DNA of 64,000 nucleotides from positions 1-64,000 of the forward strand of contig CAYTGN010000016.1 in assembly GCA_964437415.1 (NCBI GenBank), in the 5' to 3' direction. The stretch comes from CADEDV01 sp964437415 (lineage in GTDB: Bacteria > Bacteroidota > Bacteroidia > Chitinophagales > Chitinophagaceae). The stretch's first letter is position 1; every line of letters starts with the position of its first letter. Position numbers and translations under genes: made by a program. The notes under the pieces were generated by a model. That model made no database searches. It saw only the letters and a program-made list of their open reading frames with translations, and was not told the DNA's origin. This document shows positions 19,246 to 26,917 of this stretch, in pieces.

Positions 19246-19645
19246 TTGCAGTTGGTTCAAAGTAATATAATGTTATTAATCCCGATTAATGTAACTGGCT
19301 CAAAGGAGCTTCTGTCGAAAGACAAATAATCGTTACTCTTCATTGCAGATATTCGTTCATCCGATGGAATATAATTTCTCCCCGTCAACTTTTAAGGCTT
19401 AAAACATCAAAAGGCCCCATAAAAACAAATCGAAAATTAAGCGATTTATTATCCCTTTACTACATCAACAAATTATAACAAGTTGTATCAATAAAAAACA
19501 AATACTTCGTCAACAGCATCTGCAGAGGTGCGAATAGAGGGCGTTTATTTCGCCAGCAACAAAAAAGTGTTCGGGAAAAAGCTGAATAGCTACCTCCAAA
19601 GATTAGAAACAGGTTTGCGTATACTCCATTGTAGTATTGTAAGCC
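19246..19645. other. Intergenic region with a possible gene remnant
   Basis: About 400 bases without a convincing gene. At roughly 19488-19640 on the plus strand one frame reads like protein (EVRIEGVYFASNKKVFGKKL, then NSYLQRLETGLRI) after an upstream stop and has no start; it may be the tail of a decayed gene. No clear promoter or terminator was identified. The rest is AT-rich. Confidence 0.35.
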
Positions 19646-19960
19646 TCAGAGTACAAGCAACCTCGCCTTAAGAACTGGTTTGTATTGCCGTCCGATTGGC
19701 AAACTTACATTACTAAGTTGCACTAAAGCATCATCAAAGGAAATAACATGCTCGAATGAAACAATGTATGAACGATGGATTCTGCAAAACAATTTGGCAG
19801 GCAGTAACGATTCAATATTCTTTAGTGACGACAACACTGGGAAGCGTCCCTGACTTGTATAAATGTTTACATACTTATCATGAGCCTGTAAATACTGAAT
19901 CTCCGAAAAATACAGCTTATGACTCCTCCTTCCAATTTTTAGGAAAATAAAATTATCCAT
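19646..19960 (-). CDS. Stand-alone LytTR DNA-binding domain protein
   Basis: A 104-residue protein that consists almost only of a LytTR domain: IQYLQAHDKYVNIYT, then LKNIESLLPAKLFCRIHRSY (the FxRxHRSxxV signature) and SLPIGRQYKPVL. There is no receiver domain, so it would not be phosphorylated like AgrA/LytR-type regulators. ATG 19960 is chosen over TTG 19978. It may bind DNA constitutively or respond through partner proteins. It sits between the NarL-type regulator and the mobilization module. Targets are unknown. A perfect 7-base inverted repeat about 160 bases upstream (20119-20144) could be a site for it or another regulator. Confidence 0.88.
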   Translation of the reverse strand: MDNFIFLKIGRRSHKLYFSEIQYLQAHDKYVNIYTSQGRFPVLSSLKNIESLLPAKLFCRIHRSYIVSFEHVISFDDALVQLSNVSLPIGRQYKPVLKARLLVL

Positions 19961-20507
19961 AGTAACAGGTTTGAGCAAAGAATGACACCACCGCCATGAG
20001 GCAATGCTTTGCTACTGATCAAGCCTGTAATGTTTTGATAGAATACAAGATCAATTGGTTTCGGCCAAGAGAGATATCATCCTGTTTTCCCGTCATAATT
20101 ATCTTTGTCACTACGGCCGAGTCTGCTATATATGTAACAGACTCTCCTCTAATTTAGCAGATACTGCAATATACTTGCAACAATACGAGAATTTAAAGAT
20201 TATTTTATTTTCCAGCATTTACAATAGGTGTATATACTGATTTTTGTTATCACTACCCCCGTCAACTATATTTACTATTTTGCTTCTTAAGAGCAGCTTG
20301 TTTACGCAAATTTATTATCATTAGCCTTCAGAGTTCCGGTAGTACTCAGCCTTTTCTTATAGGAAAATCATACCCGATTACTTAAATTCTGGAAAATACA
20401 AATCCAAGAACATCCTAATATGACTGCCCTTTTCCGGGACTATACCATTCTTACTCAGAAAATGCCAGTGTGAAAATATACGGATTTTGCAGGTGCCGGA
20501 AAGAACA
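19961..20507. other. AT-rich intergenic region with inverted repeat
   Basis: About 550 bases with no credible gene; the short open frames have no coding character. The only structure I can point to is GAGTCTG at 20119-20125 and CAGACTC at 20138-20144, a perfect inverted repeat with a 12-base spacer, possibly an operator or hairpin upstream of the LytTR gene. The region also marks the boundary between the RHS/regulator block and the mobilization module. Confidence 0.4.
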
Positions 20508-21260
20508 TTAAAGCCCTGATCTCTGACCTTTTGATTTAGTCTGTGAACGTTTCACGTCGTCCTGTTTTATTTCCTTCTTTTTATCGAGAACTTCACCGGC
20601 TTTTTTCTTAAATTCCTGGTAGCTTTTTCTGACTTCTTCAATGCTATGCATATCCGCTGCTTTTTTCTCTTTCTGTATTTCCTCCTGGTTGAAGTGCCGG
20701 GATAAATTAGTAGCCACCCAGCCCGGAAGGGCAACATGCAACTGCTGCACTTCTCCTTTGGTGATCTCAGCAACCAGTTGCAGTGATTTTGAGTTGTCGA
20801 ACAATTGCAACCGATCAGGGATATGGAAATAATAATTCAGCAGGCTCAGGCTGTTTACATATCGCTCTTCGACGATATCAGGCCTTACATAATGTTCACC
20901 GGCTAATACACGCTGGTCAATTCTCGCATTCAACAGAGCCAGGTTATCTGTAGAAAGATAGATCAGGTTAACCTGGTATCCAGATTTTTGTGTTTCGATT
21001 AAAAACTTCCAGGTATCCTTATCAGCAAGGTTGGTTTCAATAGCAAAGGTTTCCCGCTTTTCAAGATATTCATTCATCAGGCGGGTGGCTTCCCGGTTAC
21101 TATACTCCTGGGCATTGGTGTGCAGCGTACCTGCATTGCGGACTGCGGCAGCAATTTCATCGGAATTGATGATGGGAATACCCGAAGGGACAAGATCAAA
21201 AGAAGAAGTGGTCTTACCTATGCCGTTGGGCCCCGCTATGACGTACAGTTCTGGAGACAT
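20508..21260 (-). CDS. Zeta-toxin-like P-loop kinase (COG4185 type)
   Basis: A 250-residue protein from ATG 21260 (an ATG at 21293 would add 11 residues). The N-terminus has a Walker A loop, AGPNGIGKTT, as in zeta-toxin/UDP-GlcNAc kinase-like P-loop proteins. It is followed by IINSDEIA (the Asp position used in substrate binding by zeta kinases), the phrase FAIETNLAD typical of this family, and RIDQRVLAGEHYV. The C-terminus is Lys-rich. Family members are predicted kinases, often the toxin of a toxin-antitoxin pair. The start overlaps the end of a small upstream gene by 47 bases, consistent with a coupled pair. It lies next to mobilization genes, a usual place for stabilisation modules. That it is toxic is inference; COG4185 proteins are less studied than epsilon/zeta. 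Confidence 0.82.
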   Translation of the reverse strand: MSPELYVIAGPNGIGKTTSSFDLVPSGIPIINSDEIAAAVRNAGTLHTNAQEYSNREATRLMNEYLEKRETFAIETNLADKDTWKFLIETQKSGYQVNLIYLSTDNLALLNARIDQRVLAGEHYVRPDIVEERYVNSLSLLNYYFHIPDRLQLFDNSKSLQLVAEITKGEVQQLHVALPGWVATNLSRHFNQEEIQKEKKAADMHSIEEVRKSYQEFKKKAGEVLDKKKEIKQDDVKRSQTKSKGQRSGL

Positions 21261-21489
21261 TATTAAGCTTTTTGAGAACTTCTTTACGGCCATTCGGGTA
21301 TTCGGCTACTACATTACCGTTTTCTGTAAAATACACAGGCAATCCCTTATAAAATGCCTTCTCTTTTGCCCTTCTCAGAATAGAAGCAGCCACCTGTTCA
21401 AGCTCCAAGCCATTCATAGAGAAACTTGATTTGCTGGCGCCTCCGAAGCGTAGTAATATAGGGCTAGCTGTAGCAGACATAAAAGGCAT
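21214..21489 (-). CDS. Small partner (antitoxin-like) of the zeta-like kinase
   Basis: A 91-residue product (an ATG at 21480 is also possible). The middle reads GLELEQVAASILRRAKEKAF and then GLPVYFTENGNVVAEYPNGR. The latter hairpin, with a KGLPVYY...EYPDGR-like pattern, is what I recall from small proteins encoded just before COG4185 kinases. No DNA-binding domain is evident. The gene ends 47 bases inside the kinase gene, an unusually long overlap that suggests translational coupling. The function as antitoxin is inferred from size, order and overlap only. Confidence 0.65.
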   Translation of the reverse strand: MPFMSATASPILLRFGGASKSSFSMNGLELEQVAASILRRAKEKAFYKGLPVYFTENGNVVAEYPNGRKEVLKKLNNVSRTVRHSGAQRHR

Positions 21490-21533
21490 TTTGTGAACCG
21501 TAAAGATACTGAAAAAATGGAACCCGTTTAAAT

Positions 21534-21926
21534 TCAGCCCAGCTTACCCAGAAGATCCCTGATTAAGCCGGCAAGTAAGTAAGCACAGCCAAAGATGGAT
21601 AACCATTTTACCATATTGCCGTAAACCTGGTAGTATTCCCGGATATTGAAAGAAGGAAAAAGCTGAAAAACCCTTTTATAAATAACCGGAGTTTTCTGGC
21701 CGGCAATATCATTCTTAAGGTGTTTCATATCTTCCTGCAAGGCCTGTAACAGGCTGGTAAGTTCTGTATTCTGAGATTGCTGTCTTGCAGTAACCTTTTT
21801 ATCCAGCACTTCTAATTTTTCTGTCAGCGATTTAATGTAGGTGGCGAGTTCGCCATTGACCAGGTTTGAACCCTTTTGCTCCTGGAGCAATTCATTCAGC
21901 ACTATTTCCAACATTTCAGGTTTCAT
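21534..21926 (-). CDS. Mobilization-module accessory protein with coiled coil and C-terminal TM segment
   Basis: A 130-residue product: an amphipathic, Gln/Leu/Lys-rich helical N-terminal part (about 1-75, probable coiled coil, NTELTSLLQALQEDMKHLKN) and one hydrophobic helix near the C-terminus (about 108-124, WLSIFGCAYLLAGLI). It follows the relaxase gene by 23 bases in the same direction. Small coiled-coil/TM proteins in this position occur in Bacteroidota mobilizable elements, but their role is not defined. It could tether the relaxosome to the membrane (inference). Confidence 0.72.
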   Translation of the reverse strand: MKPEMLEIVLNELLQEQKGSNLVNGELATYIKSLTEKLEVLDKKVTARQQSQNTELTSLLQALQEDMKHLKNDIAGQKTPVIYKRVFQLFPSFNIREYYQVYGNMVKWLSIFGCAYLLAGLIRDLLGKLG

Positions 21927-21949
21927 ATCTTTTCTGTTTTAAGGAGTCG

Positions 21950-22909
21950 TTACAAATGCAGTCCTCTCTTTTTTTTGCGTTTCTTTTTCAGCAGGGCAGG
22001 ATGGATATTTTCCTGCCGGGTCTCCGGCTTCAGCAATAGTTCGTTTGTTTTTAAAGTCAGCTCTTTTGCTTTTTGGTACTGCTTTTCTTTAAAAGAACTT
22101 TGCTGAGGAGGCTGGATATTTATCGTTGGCAATGCAGCTGTCTTATCTTTTTGCAGCAATACCTTTTTTTGCTCTGCGGGAAGGGACAAAATCTTTTCAA
22201 TCCTGGAAATGGAATAACCAACTTCGCTGCCTTTTACTCTTACCTTTTTGGAATCAATAAAAGCGATTCCCCTTGCCTTGAGCACTTGGTATTTTTTCTG
22301 CCTCATCAGTTGTTCGAACTGCTGGTAGTTATGTGCTTTGGAAAGGCATTCCCGGATGTCATTTTTTAACTGCTCTTTGCGCTGGTCCAGCCGTGGCAGT
22401 TTACGCAGCTCTTTAGTTTGGTATCGCCTGGGATTAAGCACCTGTTGCAATCCGTGTCTTAATTCCATCTTACGGCAGTAATCAGCGATCCTTTTGTAAT
22501 TGTGGTTATCCTTTACGGTTTTGCCATCAAAACCCACCCGGTTTACCACGATATGAACATGGCGGTGACCGGTGTCGTTGTGCTCTATGGCGATGTACTG
22601 GTTTTTATCAAATCCCATTTCCCGGGCACAATCTTCCGCCATGCTTTGTAAACTGGCCTTATTCAATTGCTCCCCCTTGGGAAAGCTTAGGGTAATATGC
22701 AGGACGGGTTTGGAAAGCTTGGGGTTCAGGTTTCTTACTTCATTGAACTGTTTGATGAGTTCTTTTTTGTCGCCATAGCAGAGGTTATAACAAAGCACTT
22801 CGGCCCGGTCTTTCACCGGCTGTTCACCAGGTTGCAGTTTCAATTTGTCTTCCAGGCAATAACTGATACAGCCGCGGAAGGATTTTCCTGTGGTAATTTT
22901 GCCGATCAT
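21950..22909 (-). CDS. Relaxase / mobilization nuclease, MOBP (MobA/VirD2-like)
   Basis: A 319-residue relaxase. Near residues 110-124 lies the histidine-triad metal-binding motif HNDTGHRHVHIVVNR, and LHITLSFPKG upstream matches the fold of the VirD2/MobA N-terminal domain. The N-terminal MIGKITTGKSFRGCISYCLE is typical for Bacteroidota relaxases; the nicking Tyr is probably in the Y-containing N-terminal segment. The C-terminus is very Lys-rich. It would nick oriT and lead single-strand transfer. The start overlaps the MobC-like gene by four bases. Length is normal for the short relaxases of mobilizable (not self-conjugative) elements. Confidence 0.93.
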   Translation of the reverse strand: MIGKITTGKSFRGCISYCLEDKLKLQPGEQPVKDRAEVLCYNLCYGDKKELIKQFNEVRNLNPKLSKPVLHITLSFPKGEQLNKASLQSMAEDCAREMGFDKNQYIAIEHNDTGHRHVHIVVNRVGFDGKTVKDNHNYKRIADYCRKMELRHGLQQVLNPRRYQTKELRKLPRLDQRKEQLKNDIRECLSKAHNYQQFEQLMRQKKYQVLKARGIAFIDSKKVRVKGSEVGYSISRIEKILSLPAEQKKVLLQKDKTAALPTINIQPPQQSSFKEKQYQKAKELTLKTNELLLKPETRQENIHPALLKKKRKKKRGLHL

Positions 22910-23265
22910 TGAAGATAGCTTTTGATAGCCGCCGCCAATTTTTTTATGTCTGCCGAAAGCACCATCAAGTCAGCTCTTTCCAGGGCATTTAATTCGTCCT
23001 GCTGGTTTCTTTTTTTGGCCACCTGGTTCATGTTCGCTGCAAGGTGATTCAGGGTGGCTGTGAACAGTAAAACTTCTTTTGGCAACACTTTTATTCTCCT
23101 GCCAACCTGTCCTTCCAGTGCAAGGGTTCTTAAATATTCTGAAATAGAAACATTCGACATCTTCGCTTTGGCTTCAATGATTTTTCGTTCCTTCAGGGTG
23201 CACATGACGGCAAGTTGCTGGTCCCTTCTTATTTCCTTCCTGGGTCGGCCTCCTTTGTTTTTCAT
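22906..23265 (-). CDS. mobC: MobC-like relaxosome accessory protein
   Basis: A 119-residue basic protein (a GTG at 23274 would add three residues). GGRPRKEIRRDQQLAVMCTL followed by KERKIIEAKAKMSNVSISEY fits a ribbon-helix-helix DNA-binding domain, and NHLAANMNQVAKKRNQ is the MobC/BfmC signature region. It is expected to bind oriT and help the relaxase. It is coupled to the relaxase gene through a four-base overlap. The MobC family assignment is confident; the gene symbol is used in that general sense. Confidence 0.85.
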   Translation of the reverse strand: MKNKGGRPRKEIRRDQQLAVMCTLKERKIIEAKAKMSNVSISEYLRTLALEGQVGRRIKVLPKEVLLFTATLNHLAANMNQVAKKRNQQDELNALERADLMVLSADIKKLAAAIKSYLQ

Positions 23266-23377
23266 CTTGCTCACTTTTTCACTGTCCTCATCACTACTTT
23301 TTGAATCCCGTCCGGCAGGCGGGATGAAAAAAGCCAGCGGTTTCGACGAAGGAGAAACATAGCTGGCTCCTGAAAAT

Positions 23378-24325
23378 TTAAAGACGCATTCCTTTGTTGC
23401 GGCTTTGCTTTAAATGGTTGTTTGCAGATTTAACCAGGTAATCGTTCAGATCCTTATGATTGTCATAAAGCCTGCTTTGATCCTTGTATTTAACCGACCA
23501 GTTCAACGCCTTTTGAGTATATTGCTGCCCCATTTTATCCCTGTCCAGGCAAAGATGAACAGTGGCATATTTTTCCATCAGTTCCCGGCTCTTTTCAAAA
23601 AATGAAAGGGAGTTCAGGATCAATGAATCCACCTGTTGTTTTGGCAGCGCAGGACTGTTCTTATTCCGAATATCTTTTAAGGTTTCATAAGAAAGAAAAT
23701 TGAAAAATCCTTCAAAAACAGCCAGCTCATTTGCGTTGTCTGACCGGATCAGTTTGGGCTCTTTGGGCCTGCTGCTTCCTTTGAAATAATGGTTGCGCAA
23801 TTCATATCCGCCACCCGGATTTTGAAAGCCGATAGCCAGGTGTTTTTTACCGTCAATTTCAAAGCTGATCTCACGGCAAAATTTACTGGCAATTTCCAAT
23901 GGAATTTTTCTTTGTGCCAGGTAGTTTTTTAACACTGGATTACTGATTACCGTATCACCTGTAATCATGACCTTTCCGTGACGGTTAGCATACTCTTTTC
24001 TTTCACCCGCTGCTAGATTTTTCTGCGGGTGAAAAGAAACACTGATCCCTTTATCATCCTGAAGTCTGAGCAGTAATTCCTTCACGGTACATTGAAAATA
24101 AAGTTTTCCAAAATCCACCAGTGTACCACCTTTCCCGATACCGTGGTCGTACCATACATTCTTTACCCTGTCTATTTTAAAGGAGGCTGTCTTTTCTTCC
24201 CGCAACGGAGACCGGTACCAATAGTCATTCCCCCGTACTTTTTGCGGCCGATGGCCCAGCTTTTCCAGGTACTCAACCATGTCCAGTTGGTTGGCCTGTT
24301 TACATACCATTCTTTCCTGCATCAT
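23378..24325 (-). CDS. Primase-like Toprim protein (CHC2-type family) of mobilizable element
   Basis: A 315-residue protein. The N-terminal part (about 15-75) follows the CHC2 primase zinc-finger pattern in layout (WYRSPLREEKTASFKID, WYDHGIGKGGTLVDF) but lacks the CHC2 zinc-ligand cysteines; related Bacteroidota element proteins also keep the fold without them. A Toprim-like region follows (LAVFEGFFNFLSYETL; VHLCLDRDKMGQQYTQKAL, with the acidic D-x-D). It probably primes replication of the transferred strand. The ATG overlaps the upstream HTH gene stop. The Toprim class is well supported; activity without zinc ligands is uncertain. Confidence 0.85.
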   Translation of the reverse strand: MMQERMVCKQANQLDMVEYLEKLGHRPQKVRGNDYWYRSPLREEKTASFKIDRVKNVWYDHGIGKGGTLVDFGKLYFQCTVKELLLRLQDDKGISVSFHPQKNLAAGERKEYANRHGKVMITGDTVISNPVLKNYLAQRKIPLEIASKFCREISFEIDGKKHLAIGFQNPGGGYELRNHYFKGSSRPKEPKLIRSDNANELAVFEGFFNFLSYETLKDIRNKNSPALPKQQVDSLILNSLSFFEKSRELMEKYATVHLCLDRDKMGQQYTQKALNWSVKYKDQSRLYDNHKDLNDYLVKSANNHLKQSRNKGMRL

Positions 24326-24657
24326 AAATTATTTTGTCCGGGATTTAATAACTGCTGGATGTCCTGCCACAGAAAATAAACCCTGGACCGGATCTTAAAG
24401 GGTTTGAGTTTTCCATGCTTTATCCAATCGTAGATGGTGGGTTTGCTGACATGAAATATCGCACACACTTCAGCGATCTTATACAGGGGTTTGTAAGTCA
24501 GCCCGGGTGTTTCTAATGTGGCGGACACGGTTCGCTGCTTTTCGGCATTGCTTACTTCCTCCCGGATGATTTGCCGTACTTGTTGCCAATACTGTTCCGG
24601 CTCATAGGGAAATAGCATGGGGGTAACGGTGTTGCCATTGTTCAGTGGTTCTTTCAT
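24322..24657 (-). CDS. Excisionase-like helix-turn-helix protein
   Basis: A 111-residue protein from ATG 24657 (GTG 24660 also possible). The C-terminal half is a winged-helix/MerR-like excisionase-family HTH: YKIAEVCAIFHVSKPTIYDW followed by IKHGKLKPFKI and YFLWQDIQQLL. Such proteins act as excision or replication regulators in Bacteroidota integrative elements. It is first in the block HTH-primase-MobC-relaxase, which is divergent from the Fic gene across a 400-base region holding a GC-rich structured segment. Confidence 0.87.
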   Translation of the reverse strand: MKEPLNNGNTVTPMLFPYEPEQYWQQVRQIIREEVSNAEKQRTVSATLETPGLTYKPLYKIAEVCAIFHVSKPTIYDWIKHGKLKPFKIRSRVYFLWQDIQQLLNPGQNNL

Positions 24658-24738
24658 CACTTTCCGTTTTAGACAGGCAATATGGTATTTGTGAAAGAGG
24701 AAAAAAAGTTAAGTATACTTAAATATCCAGGTCTTTTC

Positions 24739-24955
24739 GGAAGCCGGCTTTTAATGGTCTGCGGGGAGCTGCCAGTTGTTGCCCGGGAAGCATGTGCCTG
24801 CGCAAAGCGGGGCGCTGCGACCGGGCAAGTACTGGCCGCCGTGCCATCGGAGACAGGAAACCGATAGCCGTAAGCTGACCTGCGGAAGGGCAAGGCGCAG
24901 CGGAGCAGTTGCCGAAGCCCTGAGCAAGGTGAGCTGAAGGCGGTAATGAGAGTTG
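24739..24955. other. GC-rich hairpin-forming segment (candidate oriT, origin or structured RNA)
   Basis: A visibly GC-rich island of about 215 bases inside AT-rich flanks, with several inverted repeats: TTGCCCGG 24779-24786 with CCGGGCAA 24821-24828; ATCGG 24846-24850 with CCGAT 24861-24865; GGCAA 24889-24893 with TTGCC 24909-24913. Open frames exist on the minus strand but overlap in several frames and look non-coding. Its place, between the element's HTH gene and the Fic gene, suits a cis-acting site of the mobilizable element such as oriT or a single-strand origin, or a structured RNA. I cannot decide which. Confidence 0.5.
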
Positions 24956-24983
24956 GATACTATTGATAGTAGAGGCATTTCTT

Positions 24984-25057
24984 TGAGCCGAATAATCCAA
25001 ACAATCGGCTCACAATATTTGTATATTTGAGCCGAAAAAGTTAATCTAATCGGCTCA
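24984..25057. promoter_or_regulatory. Doubled inverted-repeat operator of the Fic gene, overlapping its start codon
   Basis: The 8-mer TGAGCCGA occurs at 24984-24991 and 25028-25035, and its reverse complement TCGGCTCA at 25005-25012 and 25050-25057. This makes two inverted repeats with 13- and 14-base spacers. The last arm ends on the A of the fic ATG. TATATTTG at 25022-25029 fits the Bacteroidota -7 element TAnnTTTG and touches the third arm, so a bound repressor would block both the promoter and translation initiation region. No clear -33 element was seen. Confidence 0.75.
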
Positions 25058-26169
25058 TGGCTAAATACAACTGGCAACAAAAAGACTGGCCCGAATTCAC
25101 TTTCTCACACGACCGGGTAGAGGATGAATTACTCGTTTTCTTTGAAAAGGTGGGTCGAGTCTCCGGTATGCTGGAAGGGCTGCCCGAAGAAACTCAGCAG
25201 GAAGCCCTTGTTGACATCGTCCTGGCTGAGGCGATCAAGACTTCTGAAATTGAAGGTGAATATCCAAGCCGGAAAGATGTTCTATCGTCCATCCGAAAGA
25301 ACCTTGGATTACACCACAGTCCTGAATTCATAAAGGACAAATCGGCGGCAGGATTAGGTGAGCTAATGATTGATGTTCGCAAAAGTTTTAAAGAGCCATT
25401 GACTGAAAAGAAACTTTATGCATGGCACAAGTTGCTATTGGGTGAAAATAAAGGAATAGAAGTCGGCGGATGGCGGACACATGCAGAACCCATGCAGGTA
25501 ATTTCCGGGGCAATGGGAAAAGAAAGGGTGCATTTTGAAGCGCCGCCCTCCGCAGTAGTTCCGAAGGAAATGAAAGCTTTTATAAAATGGTTCAACGATA
25601 CAGCGCCCGGTGCACCCAATGAAATTAAAAAAGCCCCTGTACGGGCCGCCATTGCCCACTTGTATTTTGAAACGATTCATCCCTTTGAAGACGGTAACGG
25701 AAGGATTGGCCGTGCCATTGCAGAGAAAGCGATATCACAGACGATTGGCCGCCCTGTCATGCTTAGTTTGTCCAGAACCATTGAAGCGAATAAAAAAAAT
25801 TACTACGCCTCGCTGGAAAGGGCTCAGCGATCCAATGAGATCACAGCCTGGGTGGAGTATTTTGTCAGGACTGTACTTGATGCACAAATGGAAGCAGAAG
25901 AGCAGATTGATTTCACGTTACAGAAAACGAAGTTTTTTGACCACTTCAAAGAGCAGTGCAACAAAAGACAAATTACCGTTATCAAAAGAATGCTGGAAGA
26001 AGGGCCGAAGGGTTTTAAAGGAGGAATGAATGCCCGGAAATATATGGGTATTACCAAGACATCAAAAGCTACCGCAACAAGAGATATGCAGCAACTGGTT
26101 GAGATGGGTGCGTTTATCCCAGCCGGTACAGGAGGAGGGCGCAGTACCAGTTACCAGGTAAATCTTTAA
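25057..26169 (+). CDS. Fic-domain AMP-transferase with N-terminal inhibitory motif and C-terminal winged helix
   Basis: A 370-residue protein. The Fic catalytic motif HPFEDGNGRIGR is at residues 208-219, with the catalytic His208 present. The N-terminal DUF4172-like region carries T62xxxE66G67, which matches the (S/T)xxxE(G/N) inhibitory helix, so this is a self-inhibited class II Fic protein. The C-terminal ~85 residues (ITVIKRMLEEGPKGFKGGMN, KTSKATATRDMQQLVEMGAF) form a winged helix. Family members transfer AMP (or another nucleotide part) to a target protein hydroxyl. The doubled operator over the start codon suggests autoregulation by its own DNA-binding domain (inference). It is divergent from the mobilization genes and within the same element. 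Confidence 0.92.
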   Translation: MAKYNWQQKDWPEFTFSHDRVEDELLVFFEKVGRVSGMLEGLPEETQQEALVDIVLAEAIKTSEIEGEYPSRKDVLSSIRKNLGLHHSPEFIKDKSAAGLGELMIDVRKSFKEPLTEKKLYAWHKLLLGENKGIEVGGWRTHAEPMQVISGAMGKERVHFEAPPSAVVPKEMKAFIKWFNDTAPGAPNEIKKAPVRAAIAHLYFETIHPFEDGNGRIGRAIAEKAISQTIGRPVMLSLSRTIEANKKNYYASLERAQRSNEITAWVEYFVRTVLDAQMEAEEQIDFTLQKTKFFDHFKEQCNKRQITVIKRMLEEGPKGFKGGMNARKYMGITKTSKATATRDMQQLVEMGAFIPAGTGGGRSTSYQVNL

Positions 26170-26197
26170 CCATTGAAGAAATTGCTGAAGCGTTGCA

Positions 26198-26917
26198 TCA
26201 GCCATTCGCCAACAGTTTTTGTTTGAGACTTTCAAGAGATTGAACTGCTTTTGTAAAATTTATATCTTCCAGGAAATTAACAGCTTCCTCAAACTGATTT
26301 TGCATCTCTGTAGACTTTCTCACCGAAAAGTTTTTCCCCTTGCTAAAAATAAGGGCGAGATTCTTTTTCAGGCTACCCGTATCCACGCCGTAAAGTTTCG
26401 CCAGCAGTTTTGCAGAACTGTCATCGCATCGAAGTGAATTCAGGTTAGTAGTTTTATCTATTGCATAAAACACGAGGGTCAATGCAAAATTTGATAATTG
26501 CGCTTTGCGGCATTTTTCTACCAGTCCTGTTTGTTGATTATCATAAACCTCTTTAACAGTTACAAGACGGGGTAAAAAAGTTGAAAGAAAAGAAGGTCTG
26601 TAGTGAAAGGCATATAAAACCACAAAAGTCAGTAACCCCGTAGCTACTACTGACAGGAAATAATAGCCGGGATGGTTAATGCCGTGCATGAAAAAATGAA
26701 CAAATGCCGGCATTCCAAACAACAGGAGGAAATGCCGCATCACATACCTGTACCAATACAGGGAGATAAGGATCTGCTGGGTAGCATTTGTACTCCATCC
26801 TGTTGTACCTTCTTGTAATTTCGTATGTACATTCTTAAATTGTGTACTGATGTGTACGGCTTGTACTGGGGTGTCGAATGTAGCAAAGGACATTCCTTTC
26901 TTCATCAAATCGTTCAT
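26198..26917 (-). CDS. Membrane protein of unknown function at the element's right end
   Basis: A 239-residue protein from ATG 26917 (GTG 26920 possible). Two or three hydrophobic segments lie at about 60-110 (HFLLLFGMPAFVHFFMHG; YYFLSVVATGLLTFVVLYAF). The rest is soluble and charged, ending in a helical stretch (NQFEEAVNFLEDINFTKAVQ SLESLKQKLL). I recognise no family. It converges on fic, 28 bases away, and is the last gene before the tRNA-Ser-like fragment, so it is probably element cargo. Confidence 0.75.
   Translation of the reverse strand: MNDLMKKGMSFATFDTPVQAVHISTQFKNVHTKLQEGTTGWSTNATQQILISLYWYRYVMRHFLLLFGMPAFVHFFMHGINHPGYYFLSVVATGLLTFVVLYAFHYRPSFLSTFLPRLVTVKEVYDNQQTGLVEKCRKAQLSNFALTLVFYAIDKTTNLNSLRCDDSSAKLLAKLYGVDTGSLKKNLALIFSKGKNFSVRKSTEMQNQFEEAVNFLEDINFTKAVQSLESLKQKLLANG

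Noticed and set aside
24719..25080. Several overlapping minus-strand frames in the GC-rich segment
   Set aside because: GC-rich sequence is open in several frames at once; none shows family features, and the segment has clear inverted repeats.
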